Part shown: one piece after another, positions 60,165 through 64,000 of the stretch
Position numbering within the stretch: the first letter of the stretch is position 1
How the letters are laid out: every line of letters begins with the position of its first letter
DNA from: Tillus elongatus
Taxonomy: Eukaryota; Arthropoda; Insecta; Coleoptera; Cleridae
Length of the DNA stretch: 64,000 nucleotides
Direction of reading: 5' to 3'
Assembly (NCBI GenBank): GCA_964006375.1
Contig: OZ023262.1
Location: 52,960,917-53,024,916 of the forward strand
The notes under the pieces: generated by a model
What the model was told of the DNA's origin: nothing
The model's input: only the letters and a program-made list of their open reading frames with translations
The model's database searches: none
Program-made: the position numbers and the translations under genes

Positions 60165-61130
60165 TAATTTAGGTCTATGTTTAAAGACAAGAAAGTTATA
60201 GGCAGTTAAAGAAAAAAAAATTAGTTTTCTTCAAAACGTTAAAGTCGCGGTTTGAAACGCCAAAATTCGCAACATTTAGGCATAGAACCTGAAACAAATA
60301 CTGAGTATGTAAAGAAAATGTCTCAAGAAGAGTGTTCTGCAAACCCTTAAGTTTCAGCGTCAACCATCATTGTCCTCCATTTTACTAAAATATTTAAAGA
60401 AAATTTATTTCAAATAGACGCTTCCTCTGATGCTTTGGTTGTAGGTTTAGTTAAGTTGATGCTTAGGCTGTAGGTTTAGTTAAGTTTATGATTTAACAAT
60501 CTATAATTTTTAGCTAATTTTCGTAGAGGAAATTCGCTAATGAGGACACAGTGACTTTTGAATTTTAAAAAGATTTTTTCAAATGAGCGCAAACTAGGCC
60601 CCCTAGAATCCATATCCGGGTTTCCTTTCAGTTTTTATCTGTTTGCATATATACAAGGTGACGCATTTCTATGGTAAAGCTCAATATAATTGTTATTATA
60701 CAAAATACAAGAAAAATATTGTATATGTTAATTATAGGGTGTCTTAAGCTGCATCTTATAAAAATATTTTGACAATCACAGGTGGTCCATAAGTCCTTGG
60801 TAATCCCTACAATTGTTTTTTAAACACCCTTATATTCTTGCATTTTTGCACTTTTTATCGAAATCTGATGCATGTTTGTAAGAAAAAAACCGAGACGCAG
60901 TAAGTGCATTTTGGTAGCGAATTTTCATTAAATGCTTCAGATTTCAATAAGTCAATTTGCTATTAACCTAAGGTTTGTTAGCTAGGAAACCAGTTTTCTC
61001 GGAAACATTTTAAGCTTATTTTCAGAACATTTTTGTACATTTTCAAACAATAAGTAATTTTGATAAAATATGGAACATTGTTTCTACTATATAGGTTATA
61101 AGGGTAACCAGATTGATGCCTGCTTCCATT
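60165..61130 (+). repeat. Dispersed repeat family X, copy 1
   Basis: Collinear with 61975-62960: GTTATAGGCAGTTAAAG, AACCTGAAACAAATACTGAG, TCAACCATCATTGTCCTCC, GCGCAAACTAGGCCCCCTAG, TATACAAGGTGACGC, AGACGCAGTAAGTGC and GTTAGCTAGGAAACCAGTTT appear in both in the same order. The offset is about 1.8 kb. No coding capacity. Confidence 0.88.
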
Positions 61131-61641
61131 AGAGTGACATATTTGCTATTAAAAACATTTTTATGAAAATTCACTTCTCTAATGCACTTGCTGCATCCAG
61201 ACCTTCTTTAATCTTACAGATTTGAACTTATATAAATTTTTGAAACATAGAGCTCGCCAGGCGCCAACATCTGAGTTTAAGAGAATGGATGCATTTACAC
61301 ACCTGTTTCACTGTTGGCATCTAGTGAACTCGGGCAATGTATTCCCTGTACGTTTAGCTGATATATAGATACTAGCGTAAACTTTGAACACTAACAACTA
61401 ACAAGTATTTCTACTATATTGGTAATGGGCACTCTGACTTGGTGAAACCGTTCATATTACATACAAATATATACGCAGGGGTGACCTTTTAGTTTCACAA
61501 ATGTACTTTTAGGTAGGTACTTCCTACTGAAATATTCAGTTACTTCTGCCGATGGTCAGTAAATTCTCAGTTTCTCAACAATTATCTTAGAATTAAATAA
61601 AAAAGTCTGGATGCAGAAGTGTGTTATGGTAGTGAATTTTC

Positions 61642-61645
<4 letters not shown>

Positions 61646-61738
<93 letters not shown>
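61646..61738. repeat. (AT)n microsatellite
   Basis: About 46 AT units directly after GGTAGTGAATTTTCATTA, between the two family X copies. Confidence 0.97.
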
Positions 61739-61739
<1 letters not shown>

Positions 61740-61740
<1 letters not shown>

Positions 61741-62960
61741 ATGTATGTATCACAGCGATAACTCAAAAAATAATGAGCCGATTTTGATCAAAGTTTCTGA
61801 GTAGCGTCCTTTTGCAAGTGGCTTGGATAAATTCGTTATCCAGAAAAATCGGCCCAGGTTTTACCGAAAAATTTTGTATTTCCTTTCGGAAAAAAATTAT
61901 ATCTCCGGATGTAACAAAGTAAGGGGCAACTAAATTTGGTACTCGTGTTTATACTATAAAAGGTAAACTATGTGCCAAAATTTAGGTCTGTAAGTTTGAA
62001 GACAAAAAGTTATGGGCATTTAAAGAAGAAAATTGGGGTTTTCCTAAAAATATCTAAGTCGGGATTTGAAACGTCAAAGTCGCGATTTAAAACGTCAAAA
62101 TTGGCAACATTTAGGCAAGGAACCTGAAACAAATACGGATTATGTAAAGAAAATCTCACAAGAAGAGTGTTTTGCAAACCCTTGACTTTCAGTTTCAACC
62201 ATCATTGTCCTTTATTTTACTAAAATATTTACAGAAAATTCATTTCAACTAGAACCTTTCTTTGATACTTTAGCGGTAGTTTTAGTTAAGCTTATGGTTA
62301 AACAGTGTATAATTTTTAACTAATTCTCGTAGAAAAAATTCGTTAATGAGGAGATCGCGACTTTAGAATTCTAAAAAGATTTCTTCAAATGAGCGCAAAC
62401 TAGGCCCCCTGGAATGCATATCCGGGTTTATACTCAGTTTTTATCTGTTTACATATATACAGGGTGACGATAAAGCTCAATATAATTATCATACAAGAGA
62501 CGAGCAGAAATTGTATAAGTTAATTATAGGGTGTCTTGAACTGCATCTTATAAAATTATTTTGACAATCACAGGCTGGCCCATTAGTCGTTGGTCATCCC
62601 TACAATTTTTTTGAACACCCTTATTTTATTGAATTTTTGCATTTTTTTATCGAAATATGATGCATGTTTGTAAGAAAAAAAATCGAGACGCAGTAAGTGC
62701 GTTTTGGTAGCAAATTTCCATTAAATACTTCAAATTTCAATAACTCAATTTGCTATTAACCTAAGGTTTGTTGGCTAGGAAACCAGTTTTCTCGGAAACA
62801 TTTTAGGTTTATTTTCGGAAAATTTTTGCACATTTTCAAACAATAAGTTATTTTGATAAAATATGGTACATTGTTTTTACTATATAGACTATACCAGTAA
62901 CCAGATTGATGCCTGCTTGCATTAGGGACATATTTGATATTAAAAACATTTTTATAAAAA
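61740..62960 (+). repeat. Dispersed repeat family X, copy 2
   Basis: Starts with AACTCAAAAAATAATGAGCC and CTTGGATAAATTCGTTATCC, shared with the 36.6-kb copy. From 61975 it is collinear with 60165-61130. Divergence of roughly 10-15% by eye speaks for an old tandem duplication or two separate insertions. Confidence 0.85.
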
Positions 62961-63533
62961 TGCATTCCATAATGCACCGTCCAGCCTTTTTTTTTAATCC
63001 GTCTGGCAGTTGTGGGCACCAGTTTCAGTGTGCAAATTTCGAGTAGACAATTTAGGGTTATTTTCTGTTGAGCTAAAAACTCCAAAAGACATTAGTTTTT
63101 GGTGATCAATGTTATTATTGTTGTTCTGTCACAGTTTAGAAAGTGCACCACTCGTTCTGGATATCGATGTTCATAAAGTTGACTGGCAGCTTCCAGAATC
63201 TCGTTACACACAATAAAACATTTTAACATTTTGTATTTTTCATAGTTCTGATACATTTTCAATATTCGAACACAGATTCTGTCCAAATTCAAAATTAATT
63301 CTATTTGTTGTGTCGTTATATATTAAAGTTACAGTGCTCCTGTAATACATTTACATTGCCATGCATGGAAAGATTGATGACGATAAAAAAAATATATTAT
63401 TATTTTTGTTATTATGCGTATTTATCCTGGAAATAAAATAATAATTTGTTAAGAATCTATTATTACTAAATCACTATAGTATGATGCTGATGAATCAGTT
63501 GAAATTTTTGCTTATTGACTGTTTAATTTTAAG

Positions 63534-63941
63534 GTGATGGAGATCCACAGTATATTAGACAATGATGAAGCAATACTAGGTCCGGATGGAAAGGTGTGCA
63601 CCTTTGATGTGAATAAGGGAAAAGAGAAATCCAATCTACCTCGTAATAGTCTGCTATGCACTGAATGCGATTTGAAGTTTTCCACAAGAAAAACGCTCAC
63701 CTATCATATAAAATACAAACATAATGACACACGGACTGTGTATCCTTGCCCTGAATGTAAGGACACTTTTGCAAATGCCTGGTGTGTATACAGACATTTA
63801 TATAAGGTACATAGGAAAACGTCTACTCAAATAAGAAAACTCAGGGTGTTAATAAGTAACAGTGCCATCAGAAAAGATCAGCAGCCTGTCAGAAAGAGAG
63901 ACAAAAAACAATCACCTGAGAGGACAAATGATGAAAAACAG
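63534..63941 (+). CDS. ZNF800: ZNF800-like gene, exon with two C2H2 zinc fingers
   Basis: Acceptor ATTTTAAG at 63533, donor GTATGT at 63942; 136 codons, phase 0 both ends. Two classical fingers, C-x2-C-x12-H-x4-H, start at CTEC (about 63658) and CPEC (about 63747). Between and after them are KTLTYHIKYKHNDTRTVYPC, FANAWCVYRHLYKVHRK and QIRKLRVLIS, a block that I recall as strongly conserved in insect ZNF800 proteins. The N-terminal part ILDNDEAILGPDGKV also fits that family. The gene continues beyond the window. Confidence 0.85.
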
Positions 63942-64000
63942 GTATGTTACGATTTGAAAAGAAACCCATTAACACTTAGATACTATTATACAGGTGTTTC

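Larger units (their letters stand above)
58944..63533 (+). other. ZNF800-like intron 4, 4.6 kb
   Basis: From GTAAGT to ATTTTAAG. It contains a transposase remnant and two copies of dispersed repeat family X. The remainder (58944-59570 and 62961-63533) has no recognisable content. Confidence 0.7.

Overview
The window looks like nuclear DNA of an insect. It is AT-rich, has spliced genes with GT-AG introns, and about two thirds of it is transposable elements (TEs) of families common in arthropods: a THAP-domain P-like DNA transposon, BEL/Pao, Jockey- and I-type LINEs, Penelope, hAT-type MITEs, tRNA-derived SINEs and long (AT)n tracts. I cannot name the order or species.

Positions 1-23570 form one giant inverted structure. 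Two copies of a THAP/P-type transposon of about 8.8 kb lie head to head around a four-base spacer at 8266-8269. The left copy (minus strand) runs off the window edge. The right copy (plus strand) appears to end at 23570 in a terminal inverted repeat matching its start. Each copy carries a four-exon transposase gene (about 908 codons). The left gene has a one-base deletion in a homopolymer. The right gene reads open throughout but differs at two normally conserved catalytic-core positions and carries a complete, apparently young BEL/Pao retrotransposon (9947-16411) in its second intron. Both arms share older remnants of a LINE and of a Penelope GIY-YIG endonuclease, so the palindrome formed after those insertions and before the BEL insertion.

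From 23.6 to 40.5 kb is a TE graveyard: two tRNA-derived SINEs plus a SINE tail, a degenerate array of about 118-bp units, several 5'-truncated LINEs, and one LINE split by a 1,056-bp hAT-type MITE with a perfect 8-bp target duplication.

From 40.6 kb on there are two host genes in head-to-head orientation. UQCC1/CBP3 (complex III assembly factor) is on the minus strand with four exons at 40610-41473. A ZNF800-like zinc-finger gene is on the plus strand with exons at about 41640-41752, 42577-42761, 42824-42976, 58617-58943 and 63534-63941. The two start about 170-190 bp apart and probably share a promoter. The third ZNF800-like intron (15.6 kb) and the fourth (4.6 kb) hold the remaining TEs: I-type LINE pieces, a tandemly duplicated SINE/(AT)n/MITE block, nested MITEs, an intact 988-codon EN-RT LINE, an AT-centred inverted repeat and a duplicated 1-kb dispersed repeat. 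The last exons of both host genes are not seen here. There are no bacterial-type operons, CRISPR arrays or rRNA/tRNA genes.
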